Part shown: positions 1 to 11,100 of the stretch, piece by piece
Layout: each line of letters starts with the position of its first letter
Numbering within the stretch: position 1 is the stretch's first letter
From: Helianthus annuus
Taxonomy: Eukaryota > Streptophyta > Magnoliopsida > Asterales > Asteraceae
Direction: 5' to 3'
DNA length: 64,000 bases
NCBI RefSeq assembly: GCF_002127325.2
Contig: NC_035443.2
Location: 148,814,415 to 148,878,414 of the forward strand
Notes under the pieces: generated by a model
The model's input: only the letters and a program-made list of their open reading frames with translations
Told to the model about the DNA's origin: nothing
Databases searched by the model: none
Program-made: the position numbers and the translations under genes

Positions 1-23
1 GACGACAGATGACTGCACCAACA
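1..23 (-). repeat. Inner end of Copia-1 3' LTR (truncated by window)
   Basis: These bases match 7651-7673 exactly, the outer end of the Copia-1 5' LTR. On the minus strand the LTR starts TGTTGGTGCAG and is preceded by a purine-rich tract. Confidence 0.85.
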
Positions 24-36
24 GACTCCCCCTCAG
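24..36 (-). promoter_or_regulatory. Polypurine tract of Copia-1
   Basis: The minus strand reads CTGAGGGGGAGTC directly before the 3' LTR start (TGTTGG). This is the expected primer position for plus-strand DNA synthesis. The core AGGGGGAGT recurs at 174-182, 1458-1466 and 1571-1579, which resembles the repeated polypurine boxes described for Sireviruses. Confidence 0.75.
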
Positions 37-1929
37 ATGTTGACGAGTCTTAAGTGTCGAGTCTTCAACGACTTCAGTCTTTCTCACAGTGTAAGCATCC
101 TCAAATCTTTCTCTTCTCTTTTCATCATCACCAACAGACTCTCCATGAACAATCTCTACTCGGATGTCTTCAGACTCCCCCTTTCGATATGCTGGGATCG
201 CAGTCTGGCATGTTGTAATCACAAAGACTTCAGGTATCGGAACCTGGTTCTATATCACTTCAAAACCTGCACATCCTCTACCCAAAAATAAATTTTCTGA
301 TGATAATTTGTAAAAATCTAATGAATCACTCGTAGAAATTATACAATCAAAGAATGATTTTACAATGTTAATCTTTAAAGAACCACTTGAAGATATATCA
401 TTTTTATTTTCGAAAACCAACACACTCTCCCAAACCATTTGTTTATCATGTTTAGCACCCGAAATTTTGAAAATTAGCTCTCCAACACCAGTTGTCGAAA
501 ATCTTTTTGAATTTTTCAAAATTTTATGCTAAAACACACTAAAATCTTTTTGAATTTTTGAATAAAAGAAAATGCAGAAACGAAATATTTACAGACAATA
601 TTTTTGTGAGTTCGTGCAAGAGGGTCATATCAGTTTTGAGACATATCTCTAACACCGTTAAGCTTTAAACATTTTAAGTTCTAAACAATTTACCTAGATT
701 GTCAGTATATTGGTCCACTTTAAATTTTCACACAAATTTCAATTGATTCGAGATACGATATTAGTGTTTTAGAGACTTGAACTTAATTGTGTATCACTCC
801 ACTTGAATATACTCCCGTATCCAGATCTCAATATTCAGATTTACAGGTAAATATACTACAGCTGATATCTGTATATAAATTAGGGGATTGCGAGGGCTGA
901 GGGATCTCAGGTCGATACTTCCGTATGCGCAGAGAGATATCAGCTTCGACTTTTCGGTGTGTCCCCTTTAGGAGATCTTTTAGCTACAACAACTGATTAT
1001 CAATTTTATTGTCTATTCAGCTAAGGGCTTTATGCTATGTTTCAAGCATTATGCAGCAAGTATTATCCGGGGACTAGGTCAGAACTTCCATTCAGCAGAA
1101 GTCTCAGGATAATACCCCAGATATCACAGAGTATAAAAACCTAGTATATCAGAAAAAGAAACCTTTCAAATGAGATTTCAGGGGTTACCTATATATCCAA
1201 GAATAGTTACCCACAAATCAAGCAAGTTTGTTTTAGGTTTATATCTCGTTTCAATTTACTAAATGTGCAAAAACCTACTGACACATCCGCAGTAAGATTG
1301 TTTATCACATTTAAACATTTCATATCTTTAGCATGTTGTGATAGTCCACTGATGTACTATCATTTCCTCTTTTATGCAACGAAACTCATTTTTCAGTTTT
1401 ATCATGTTTTTGTCTTTTTCAAATTTTCTGATGTTTTTGGATTTTCTAAAAATTCTTACTCCCCCTAAAATGCAAATACATCTAATGAAAATTGAAAACA
1501 AACTATACAAAACATGACAACTGATATCGAATCACCTCAATTCGCCATTCGCTTGGCATAAACAATCAGAACTCCCCCTATCAACAAACTATTTTCCCAT
1601 TTAGATTTCAAAACACTTAAGTTTGTTTTAATCAAAATGGTTTTTCCGGAAAATAAGTTTGGTTGATTTTACCATTTGCAAGTATATCAATACTAGGTTC
1701 GGGGATGTGGTTCATCATCTTGTCTTTCAATCACTTGTAGGAAAATGCAAGTACAAATTAATGTCCTTGATTTACCATTTGCACAATCAAATCTTCTTAC
1801 CACTCGTAAGTAAAACACAAACAAACCTTTTTACTGATTGTATGATTGACGTTACCGAATAAAATTTAAGAAAGATGCCGATTCATGCTCCACGCTTACC
1901 AACCTGGGAGCTCCGGCAAGTCCTGAGAC
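37..1929 (-). other. Copia-1 3' region without pol; repeated polypurine boxes
   Basis: About 1.9 kb separates the last gag-like frame from the 3' LTR. It has no convincing coding sequence on either strand and no copia pol motifs. The only ordered signal is three extra copies of the box ACTCCCCCT on the plus strand (AGGGGGAGT in element sense) at 174-182, 1458-1466 and 1571-1579. The short open frames here (for example at 250-519) are A/T-rich and match nothing I recognise. In a complete Sirevirus this region would hold pol and an envelope-like frame, so a large internal deletion is inferred. Confidence 0.65.
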
Positions 1930-3242
1930 TTACTGTTCATAATATGTACCATCCCAGTCACAAACCAGGGATGGTTCAACTTTTTCTTTCTTTGTTTTCT
2001 TCTCGTAAAATTCTTTAACCCCTTTGACTTTTCGATCAATCATCTTTCCAAAGATATGTTTTACCTTGGGGTTAAAGACCTTCTCAGCATCAAATTCCTG
2101 TTTATCATTATAAAATTGATTAGAAATTTCAGTTTTACCAATTTTCTTTTTATAATTTTCAGCCCTAAGTGATGGAAATTCCTCATCATTCAAAATCGGA
2201 ACTGATTTTTCATCTTTTAAAACAGCTTCACATTTTGAAACAACTTGTGGCTCAACTGACTTTGTGGAATCAGTTTCATCGCCCGAAGATAGCTCCTCTG
2301 ATTTTGATCCATCAGAATCATCGCTAGAGCTTTCACCAACCTTCTTAACAACCCATTTCTGGTTGTCAGAATTAGCTCTCTTCTGGTAAAACTTGTTCGA
2401 ACTCTCACCAATTTCAAATATAGAATCTTGAAACAATTTTGTTCTATCAATTGGTGATTCGAACGCAAGCACTTTCTCTTTGATTTTACGAAATACTCCC
2501 TGTTTTGATTGTATTGCCTCAGAACAATCTCGGGCAATATGTCCAACAGTGTTGCATCGGAAACAGGTTTTCATATCTTTCTTCTGCTCAGTCATTTTCT
2601 TCAATTCATCTTGCTTCTTTGCAAGGAATTCATTGTTTGACTGTCTCCAGAATGCTTTCTTTTCTTCTTCTTCAGATGACGTTCCTGAAACAAAAGTCAT
2701 TTTGGATTTAAAATCACGAACATATTTTTCATTTTTCTGTTTTTCTGTAGGAGTAAAACCTAAACCTTTCTTTTTGAAATTACCGTTATGGTTTGATTTC
2801 TTTTGGAAACCAGAACCAGAACCGTAACCCTTTTTCTTGTTTAATTTTTGTTGAACTCTTGAGGTGTATTTTTTAGGTTTTTCATTAAGACATGAGTCTT
2901 TTATTTCAGAAATATTAATTTCTTTGAGTTTGAAAACCTTGTTTATCAATTCAGTTTGACACCTCTTATTGGAAATTCCTCACCAGAATATAATTTGTCA
3001 GAATCATTCAAAGTGTAGACAACTTTAAACAACCCATCATCCAAATTAGATTTTGATAACAGGAATTCTTTGTCATAGACTATTTTTCCCTGTTTTTCTG
3101 TTTGACCCGGAATGCTCGACTCAGATTTAGACTCTGACGCGAACTCCGACTTTGACTCTTCACAATCATCACTCTCTAACACATGATCCACGACTTTCTT
3201 CATCAATTGAGACTGTTGATCAGTGTCAGACGATGTAAACAC
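1930..3242 (-). pseudogene. Copia-1 distal Gag region with second zinc knuckle
   Basis: Two consecutive minus-strand frames (3242-2946, then 2949-1930, overlapping by a few bases) continue the gag region in shifted frames. The first is Ser/Glu/Asp-rich. The second, about 339 aa, is lysine-rich at its start, carries a CCHC zinc knuckle (CX2CX4HX4C at 2524-2565, reading CFRCNTVGHIARDC), then acidic serine stretches. Its end (WDGTYYEQ) is where a Sirevirus would normally lead into protease, but no protease motif follows. A CCHC knuckle binds nucleic acid in retroelement Gag. The frame changes against 3203-4081 suggest decay. Copia-2 has a comparable second knuckle at 52674-52715. Confidence 0.7.
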
Positions 3243-5680
3243 AACATCAATACTATCTGGTAGATTGACTGACGACTCAGACTCCCCTGTAAATTTGTGG
3301 CCTTTTTGACTCTTTCATCATTTGGATATCTAGGCAAATATCCATTTTCCAGCGGGGGTGGACACTTGTTATAATTGACACCTTGCTTCTTACCAGATTT
3401 CGTCTTTTTAGTGTCTTTTTCCTTGTCATTCTTCTTCTTGTCAGCAATCTTTTCCTCAACACTAACTTCAGCTGCTTTCTCTTCAGTTACCTCATCATCT
3501 TCCCATACTTTCATGCTTTCAATCGTCGGATAAATCTTGTCAATAACATAGGAAGTACATGAGTAACTTTTTAATAAACGATTAACTCTCTCAGTTTCAA
3601 TTCTTTGCAACTCAAGCTTTTGTTCTAAAGCAGCACATTTTTCAATGTAATTGTTTATAACTTTCTGCTTCGTCATGAAGGCTCCCTGAAGAGTCTTCAT
3701 TGCTGTTGCTTGTTCTTCACTCGTTTGGTTGTACTGATTCATCGTTCTGTTCAGCACATCATAAGACTCCTTCAGACTGTTCAAGTTGTAAATCAACGTG
3801 CTATTCTGCTTCTTCACAACTTCACAATTTTCACACTTCACTGGAATCTTTTTCGCATCAACTTCTTCTTCAACCTTGAATTTAGGCACTTCTTTCACCT
3901 TTTGTCTTCTCACCACCGGCACCTCTTCATCATCACTGCTCACCGGTGTCTTGATCTTCTTCTTTTTCTTCTTGACGTTTTCATCTTCACTGTCACTTTC
4001 AGCAAGCAGCTTCATATCTTCTTTGAATTTTCGTGCCCAATACTCTGTATCATCATCACTATCATCTTCAACCTTTGCCATGAATGCAGTAAAAGCTTTG
4101 GTTTAATCAGGAATGTAATCATCCCAAGTGAAATTTTCCTAGCTAAAACCCTCTTGTAATCTCTCATCATCTTGATCAATTATCAAAGCACTACCATCCC
4201 TTCTTTTTCCACACAAGTCATCATAATTACCCACACAAGCCCTCTTTCCAGTGTCTTCAGTTACATCTCTTCCATGTGCAGTTTGAGCTTGATGTTTTTG
4301 TTGTTGAGATGATTGGTGACCAACTTGATGGTAGATGGCTTTCCGATAGTAATCATTGTTGTTGTTGAACGGATTTTGAGCCCCACTTGCTTCTCGGTTA
4401 GTGCACTCTCTCTTGAAGTGTCCTTTTTCCCTGCACCGAAAGCAAGTGACTTTAGATTTGTCAAAACCTAAAGTAGAAACATTCGCATCACGAAGATCAT
4501 CTCTCCCCGTGATTTGTTTGAATTTCTCAGCTCTCCATAACACGCTAGCCAGACACCACTTTATGTCCATCAGCTCCATCTCTTCAGCATCTATCTGGTC
4601 GTAGTCTTCCTTGGTTAACATTGGATTGCCGATACGACCTGCAACAAAACAAGTATAAGATTCCAAAACCATTCCTAATAAAGACATTTGGTTTTTGGCA
4701 ACTTCCTCAGAATAATCTTGATCATTTTCAAGATTTAACACAATGTTGCATTGTAATTTTCTCCCATTTTTATTTGCAGAAATATTTGGATCAAAAGATG
4801 AAAATGGAGTGAAACTGGTTTTGCTGTTTGACCCAGATGATGGACTTCCAGATGAATTCTTGGCACTATAGGCAGTTTCAACCTTCGAAGATTGATTTGA
4901 AGATTTCTTCTCATTTACCCCTGCCTTATAATACAATCCGATGTCCTGTTCTCCATCGAAATCTTTCATTCTGATCACTTTACGTTGTTCCATTTCCTGA
5001 GCCTCTATCTTTTCAATGAACTTACTGAGCGTCAGATTGCTAAAACCCTTCTTGTTTCTGAGCATGATAAGGTATGTGCCCCAAGTCTCGTATGGCAAAG
5101 CATCAGCAAGTTTCTCTATCAACTCATCAGTGCTCTTCTCAATACTCAACCTTTTCATGTTGGCAAGCAAATTACAATATCGTTCAATTATCTCTCGTGT
5201 ACTCTCATTCTTTAAACCACGGAAAAGATCAAACTCTCTCTTAAGAAGTGACTTTTTGCTTTTAACCATTTCTTCACTTCCTCTAAACTTTGAACGTAAA
5301 GCTTTCCAAATCGAATATGATGTTCCATTGTGTTGTAAAAGCACCATAATATCTTCTTTCACTGCTTGTTGAAGAAGACTTAGCATCATTTTCTCATCTT
5401 TGTACTTCTTCCTAGCATCAGCAGATAGATCCTTTATCGGAACGGGTTCTTCATCATCATTCAAAGGTCGAACATACTTCGTCTCCACGCATTCCCAAGC
5501 ATCAAGATAGTTAGCTTGCACCCAATTCTCAAACCGACCTTCCCAACCTTTAAATTCTTCGATGTTCATTAGTTTGGGAGGCTTTTGCATCGTCCCTGTT
5601 TCGTTTTCCAACATCGTGTTCTGTGTAATACTCATCGGTGTAACTGGAGTAGCGAATGCGTTGTAGAATTCCTCGTCCAT
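3203..5680 (-). pseudogene. gag: Copia-1 Gag (UBN2-type) with two in-frame stops
   Basis: The frame starts at the ATG at 5680 and is open for 513 codons to a TAG at 4139-4141. A TAA follows in the same frame at 4103-4105, after which the frame stays open to 3203. The N-terminal half resembles the copia Gag family (UBN2-like, with FKGWEGRFENWV and a helical middle part). A CCHC zinc knuckle (CFRCREKGHFKREC) lies at 4403-4444. The part after the stops is acidic, then lysine-rich, then a predicted coiled coil at about 3540-3790. Gag would form the virus-like particle around element RNA. The two stops sit only 11 codons apart in an otherwise clean frame, so either recent decay or a read-through boundary is possible. 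Decay is the simpler reading. Confidence 0.8.
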
Positions 5681-5822
5681 TATTCCGGATTTTTAAATGA
5701 GCTGTATCACCTTGTAAGAATACCTGACAAACAAACAACCAAGATCAAATCAGTTTAAAGATTTATCAATTAACAGGATAAAACGGGTAATCGAACTGGT
5801 GAACATTCTGTTTGAACTGAAA

Positions 5823-5918
5823 GTTGACACACTGTGCGGACTGAATGTTGACACACTGTGCGGACTGAATGTTGACACACTGTGCGGACTGAATGTTGAC
5901 ACACTGTGCGGACTGCAG
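5823..5918 (-). repeat. 24-bp tandem repeat, four units
   Basis: The plus-strand unit begins GTTGACACACTGTGCGGACT. Units start at 5823, 5847, 5871 and 5895, exactly 24 bp apart and nearly identical, followed by a partial copy of the GTGCGGACT core near 5925. The array lies in the Copia-1 leader between PBS and gag. The low divergence between units suggests recent expansion. Confidence 0.9.
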
Positions 5919-6560
5919 ACTGTGCGGACTGCTATGACCCGGATCAAAATGAATGACCTGACCCAAGCACACTTTGAATTAATTTTTGTAACCTTTTCAA
6001 TGACCTGGTTCACGAAGATACGACCTTGAACCTTTCAAATCACTTTTGCAAACTGAAAACAGATCTTATTTCCTCGTGACAACACTGATTAGGACGCTTG
6101 ATCTTGTAGCGAATCGGATTGATGCTTACTTTTGGACCTTTGATCAATGACCATAACAAACCGACAACACACTTCACTTGTTAACAATAATATCTTTAAA
6201 AAAATTTCGGTTGGGTCGCAACTACTAACCCAACAATTAGAAAAATATGATTGGGCCTCACTAAATTTGTCAACTACCGCCAACAAGTCTGAAAAAATAT
6301 TGAATCAACAATCAAATCACTTTATTATATTCTCCAATTTGAAACATATAGGTCAGCGATGTAGTCTATGATTGGGCCAAAAAATAGTGATTATTTATGT
6401 GGGCCGACAACAACTTTCAATGTCACATGCAAGACACTAAAATCTCATAGGACCAATTTATCAACTTCAAGACACATCGATTGGACCCTTTTTTTTTAAA
6501 TGTAAGCGGCACATGCAATTATTAAACACATCGATTGGACCTTTTTTTTAAACGATAACC

Positions 6561-6865
6561 TCAAACGACAAGGTGTTTACTTCAAACGGTCAAATCAAAT
6601 TCAAACGACATGTGCATATCTCAAACGGTGATGATTAATCTCAAACGGCCATGTATATTTTCAAACGAGGGGACTTAAGTTTCAAACGACAGAATTCATT
6701 TTCAAACGATAAATTTCAAACGGTTATACATTTTCAAACGGTAGGACATGCTTCAAACGATAGATTCCATTTTCAAACGACAGGAAGTAATTTTCAAACG
6801 ACAGAAAGTGTTTTCAAACGATAGGAAGTGATTTTCAAACGGACAAGCAATGTTTCGTTCAAACG
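6561..6865 (-). repeat. Phased TCAAACG array in Copia-1 leader (16 copies, ~20 bp apart)
   Basis: The 7-mer TCAAACG starts at 6561, 6582, 6601, 6621, 6641, 6661, 6682, 6702, 6716, 6734, 6753, 6773, 6794, 6814, 6835 and 6859. Most spacings are 19-21 bp, close to two helical turns. The sequence between copies varies while the motif is kept, which is unlike an ordinary tandem duplication. The motif also occurs in the adjoining LTR, beside the TATA box. The role is unknown: clustered protein sites on one DNA face, an RNA leader feature, or a methylation target are all possible. Confidence 0.9.
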
Positions 6866-7060
6866 GACACCCTTTTTTAAGCCATTTTTGTCACTTTTAC
6901 TTCGAGTTTTAACCTGAAATTCTCAAGGCTTTGTTAAAACACCATTACGCACATATTGTGAGAGTTTCAGCCAATTTCAACCGTGAAAACTTGAAAAATT
7001 TTAGAAGGAAAGGTGTAGAAGTAGAAAATGCAGCTGAATTGAATAGAACTCTTCCTCCTG

Positions 7061-7073
7061 AGCTCTGATACCA
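7061..7073 (-). promoter_or_regulatory. Primer-binding site of Copia-1 (initiator tRNA-Met type)
   Basis: The minus strand reads TGGTATCAGAGCT two bases inside the LTR end (7076). This is the usual plant LTR element PBS pairing with the 3' end of initiator tRNA-Met, where minus-strand DNA synthesis begins. Confidence 0.9.
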
Positions 7074-7075
7074 CT

Positions 7076-7673
7076 TGTAGGACCGGATTTGACCTGAATG
7101 AGTCGTTCGGAAGAGCTCTCGTACGTTTCAGAGGCGGAAACTAAGAAACGCACTACAAAACAGCCTGAACTACACTTTAAACCTCTTATATATTCGATTG
7201 ACAACGTTTACAGTGAGAGGAAATACTGGCAGCACCTCGGTATCAACTAGCCTGACCGTTACAAATGAACTAGATCTGAAACCTATTTATAGTGACAACC
7301 TGTCCGTTTGAAACATCTCAAACGGACACTAGTTCAAACGAAGGCCATTCAAACGGCCACCATATTCAAAAGATTGGACCTCTACTTTCAAACGGCCAAC
7401 ATATAATTCTTTTTACAATATTCAAATGGCCATGCATCCATTCCTAATTGGACCATCAAATGGAATCTTCTAATTGGACCTTCCATCTTTTTGTCTTTTG
7501 TGTGAACATTCATATTCTTTGTGTCTTTAAACGGCCAATATCAAGTTACATTATTCATGATGTCACATGTGATGTCATCAAGGTGATGTCACATGTGATG
7601 CCATGCTTGATCGGATCCGCAACGAGACCGAGACTCGTTATTATGACGAAGACGACAGATGACTGCACCAACA
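7076..7673 (-). repeat. 5' LTR of Copia-1 (598 bp)
   Basis: On the minus strand it begins TGTTGGTGCA and ends CGGTCCTACA, giving the TG...CA termini. The outer terminal sequence matches positions 1-23. It contains a TATA box (7284-7291) and several TCAAACG motifs upstream of it. Beyond 7673 the sequence belongs to element Z. Confidence 0.85.
7284..7328 (-). promoter_or_regulatory. Copia-1 TATA box with adjacent inverted repeat
   Basis: TATAAATA on the minus strand (7284-7291) is the likely core promoter. Ten bases upstream lies a perfect inverted repeat: TGTCCGTTTGA (7301-7311) and TCAAACGGACA (7318-7328), with a 6-nt centre. The arms contain the same TCAAACG motif as the leader array. Confidence 0.7.
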
Positions 7674-8103
7674 GTTCCCTATTCAAATTACTTTTAGTCC
7701 CAACCAATATATCAACATATAAGCATCTATTCTTCACGTTTCGATTTCGATTGTGTTCGATTGAGTTTCGGGTTTCGATTCGATTCGATTGATCACCGCA
7801 CACATTGCATGAAAGTAAACACGCACAAGTAACATATAAGGCACACACACACGTATAATAATACCGGGGTCGCATAATTCGATTTTCGAGTTTGATTTGA
7901 TTAGGTTGATTGTTGATTGATTAACTTTATCGCATTGTTACTTCCTGCTATTCAAGATCGTTAAACGGTTGCATTGATTAAACATTCGATCTTTGATTAG
8001 ACAACACTTACTCCACATAATACAAAAACAAAAATAGACTAATTACAGTCAAGAAGTCAACCTTTGACTTTGACTTTGACATTCGAAAACACGGGGTGTT
8101 ACA
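7674..8103 (-). repeat. Start (U3 side) of element Z 3' LTR, interrupted by Copia-1
   Basis: On the minus strand the LTR begins TGTAACACCCCGTGTTTTCG at 8103, directly after a polypurine tract. It runs to 7674, where Copia-1 interrupts it. The rest lies left of the window. The matching start of Z's 5' LTR would lie right of the window, so the two cannot be compared here. Confidence 0.75.
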
Positions 8104-8115
8104 GCCTCCCCTTGT
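8104..8115 (-). promoter_or_regulatory. Polypurine tract of element Z
   Basis: The minus strand reads AACAAGGGGAGGC immediately before TGTAACACC, the LTR start. This is the position and composition expected for a plus-strand primer. Confidence 0.75.
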
Positions 8116-8197
8116 TTAGGGAATTTCGTCCCGAAATTAGGCTGAAAGCTTCACAACACCGTGAATTACTTTATCAATTTGACGCTTCAGATCTTCA

Positions 8198-11100
8198 TTA
8201 AAACAGTTTTGGGTACTTGCCCTTCATGTCGCTCTGGAGTTCCCAAGTGAACTCCGCGCCTCGTTTGCCTTCCCATCGGACTTTCACGATAGGAATGCGT
8301 GAGCGTCTGAGCTGCTTGGTTTGGCGATCCATGATTTCGACAGGCTTTTCCACAAAGTGTAGCGTTTCATTTACTTGAAGATCGTCGAGCGGTACGATTA
8401 AATCATGATCAGCTAGGCATTTTCGGAGGTTAGACACGTGAAAAGTCGGGTGGACGTTACTGAGTTCCTCCGGTAGTTCGAGTCTGTAGGCGACTTTTCC
8501 GATCCTCTCCAGAATCTTAAAAGGTCCAACATATCGAGGCGCTCATTTCCCTTTCTTGCCGAATCTAACTACACCCTTCCAAGGTGATACCTTTAGGAGT
8601 ACGTAGTCGCCAACGTCAAATTCAAGGGGCTTGCGTCTTCTATCGGCGTAACTTTTCTGTCTATCCCGGGCTTTCGACAAGTTGTCTCGAATCTGGAGGA
8701 TTTTGTCAGTCGTTTCTTGTAGTAACTCGGGACCGGTTAGTTGCGAGTGACCGATCTCGTGCCACACAATAGGCGAACAACATCTTCTTCCATATAAGGC
8801 CTCGAATGGTGCCATTTGGATGTTGGCATGATAACTGTTGTTGTACGAGAATTCGACTAGCGACAGGTATTTATTCCAACTACCACCGAAGTCTATGACA
8901 CACGCACGAAGCATGTCTTCAAGACTACGGATCGTTCTCTTAGTCTGTCCGTCGGTTTGAGGATGGAATGCGGTACTTAGATTAAGCGACGTACCAAGAG
9001 CTGCTTGAAACGTTTCCCACAATCGCGAGGTAAACCGAGCATCACGGTCAGAGATGATGTCGCGAGGCGTACCATGTTTACAAATGATCTCGTCGGTGTA
9101 GATTCGGGCTAGTCGTTCTACCTTGTAGTCTTCCCGTATTGGCAAGAAGTGGGCTGATTTGGTCAGACGATCAACTATAACCCAAATACTGTCGTGACCT
9201 GATGGCGTGGGTGGAAGTTTGGTTATGAAATCCATAGCTATACTCTCCCACTTCCATATAGGAATCGACGATTGTTCGAGTAAGCCAGAAGGTCTTTGGT
9301 GTTCAGCCTTAACTCTTACACAAGTCAGACAACTTCCAACATAGACAACGATATCCCGTTTCATGCCCAGCCACCAGTACTTATAACGAAGGTCCTGGTA
9401 CATTTTATCGGCACCCCAATGAATAGAATATCGGGATTTGTTAGCTTCATCCATTAGAATCTTTCACAAATCGGTCCGCTTGGGGATCCAAATTCGGACT
9501 AGATAATAGAAGATCCCATTTGATTTGCTCACTAGCTGAGCTCAATCATGATAGATTCTCTCTTTCTGCAATGTGCGCTCGTTAAAGCGAGCATGTTGAG
9601 CTTCGCGGATGAGGGTTTCGAGATCTTGTTGGGCTTGAACATTGCGAATGCTGAGCACATAACTCCGTCTGCTGAGCGCGCCGGCAACAACATTTGCTTT
9701 GCCTGGGTGATAACCAATCTCACAGTCGTAATCGTTAAGAAGTTCTACCCATCGGCGTTGACGCATGTTAAGTTCCCTCTGATTAAAGATGTGTTGTAAA
9801 CTCATGTGATCGGTGAAGATCGTACACTTGGTACCGTACAGGTAGTGTCGCCAAATCTTCAATGCAATGACAATTGCGCCTAGCTCGAGGTCATGGGTTG
9901 TATAGTTCTTCTCATGGATCTTGAGCTGACGAGATGCGTAAGCTATAACCTTGTCTCGTTGCATAAGAACACAACCAAGACCAAAGTTGGAAGCATCACA
10001 ATAGACAATGAAGTCGTTGCTTCCGTCGGGCAGCGTAAGAACTGGAGCATTGCACATCATATGCTTGAGGGTTTGAAAGGCTGACTTTTGTTCGGTTCCC
10101 CAAACAAAAGGCTTGTCTTTATGAGTAAGAGCGGTAAGCGGCACAGCGATCTTAGAGAATCCTTCGATAAATCGTCGATAATAGCCCGCTAGTCCGAGGA
10201 AAGAACGAACTTCAGACGGGTTCTTAGGCGTAATCCAACTCTTAACTGCTTCGATCTTTGCAGGATCGACATGAATACCTTGACTATTAACAATGTGACC
10301 CAGAAATTGAACCTCCTCCAACCAGAATTCGCACTTGGAGAACTTGGCATAGAGTTGGTTCCCCTGGAGTAGCTCGAGAACCAAACGTAGATGCTGCGCG
10401 TGTTCGGCCTTCGAATTGGAATAGATCAAGACATCGTCGATGAACACAATGACGAAACGGTCTAGAAATGGCTTACACACGCGATTCATCAAATTCATAA
10501 AAACCGCGGGTGCGTTGGTTAAACCAAAAGGCATAACAACGAATTCATAATGGCCGTAACGAGTTCGAAAAGCGGTTTTGGGGATGTCTTCCTCCTGAAT
10601 CCGCAATTGATGATAGCCTGAACGTAGATCGATCTTCGAGAAACACTTGGCACCTTGTAGCTGATCAAATAAGTCGTCGATTCTCGGAAGAGGGTATCGG
10701 TTCTTAATGGTTAACTTATTCAATTCCCGATAGTCGATGCACATTCGGAACGACCCATCCTTCTTTTTAACGAAAAGGACTAGCGCGCCCCAAGGAGAGG
10801 TGCTCGGGCGAATAAAGCCTTTTTCAAGCAATTCTTGGAGTTGGTTCGAGAGTTCCCGCATTTCGGATGGCGTGAGTCGATAAGGAGCTTTGGCAACAGG
10901 GTTAGCTCTAGGAATGAGGTCAATACGGAAGTCGATATCACGACTTGGCGGTAATCCAGGAAGATCATCAGGGAACACCTGAGGAAATTCACGGACCACG
11001 GGGACATCTTTAAATTCGGCTTTCTTTTTCTTTTCCTTCTATGCTACTACAATATTGGCCAAGAAAGCTCTGTATTCCTTGCGGAGATACTTGCTAGCTT

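Larger units (their letters stand above)
1..7673 (-). mobile_element. Copia-1: pol-less Sirevirus-like Ty1/copia element, left end outside window
   Basis: This is a minus-strand LTR element. Its 5' LTR is 7076-7673, and only the last 23 bases of its 3' LTR are visible, at 1-23; the two LTRs share the same terminal 23 bases. An initiator-Met-type PBS lies at 7061-7073 and a polypurine tract at 24-36. Gag-type reading frames occupy 1930-5680. I see no integrase, reverse transcriptase or RNase H motif between 1930 and the 3' LTR, so the element could not move without help from another copy. It lies inside the 3' LTR of gypsy element Z, whose sequence resumes at 7674. The TSD cannot be checked because the other flank is outside the window. 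Confidence 0.85.

Noticed and set aside
3710..4159. 149-aa open frame on the plus strand opposite Copia-1 gag
   Set aside because: It is the antisense shadow of a Lys/Asp/Glu-rich gag segment, which explains its Phe/Leu/Ser-rich composition.
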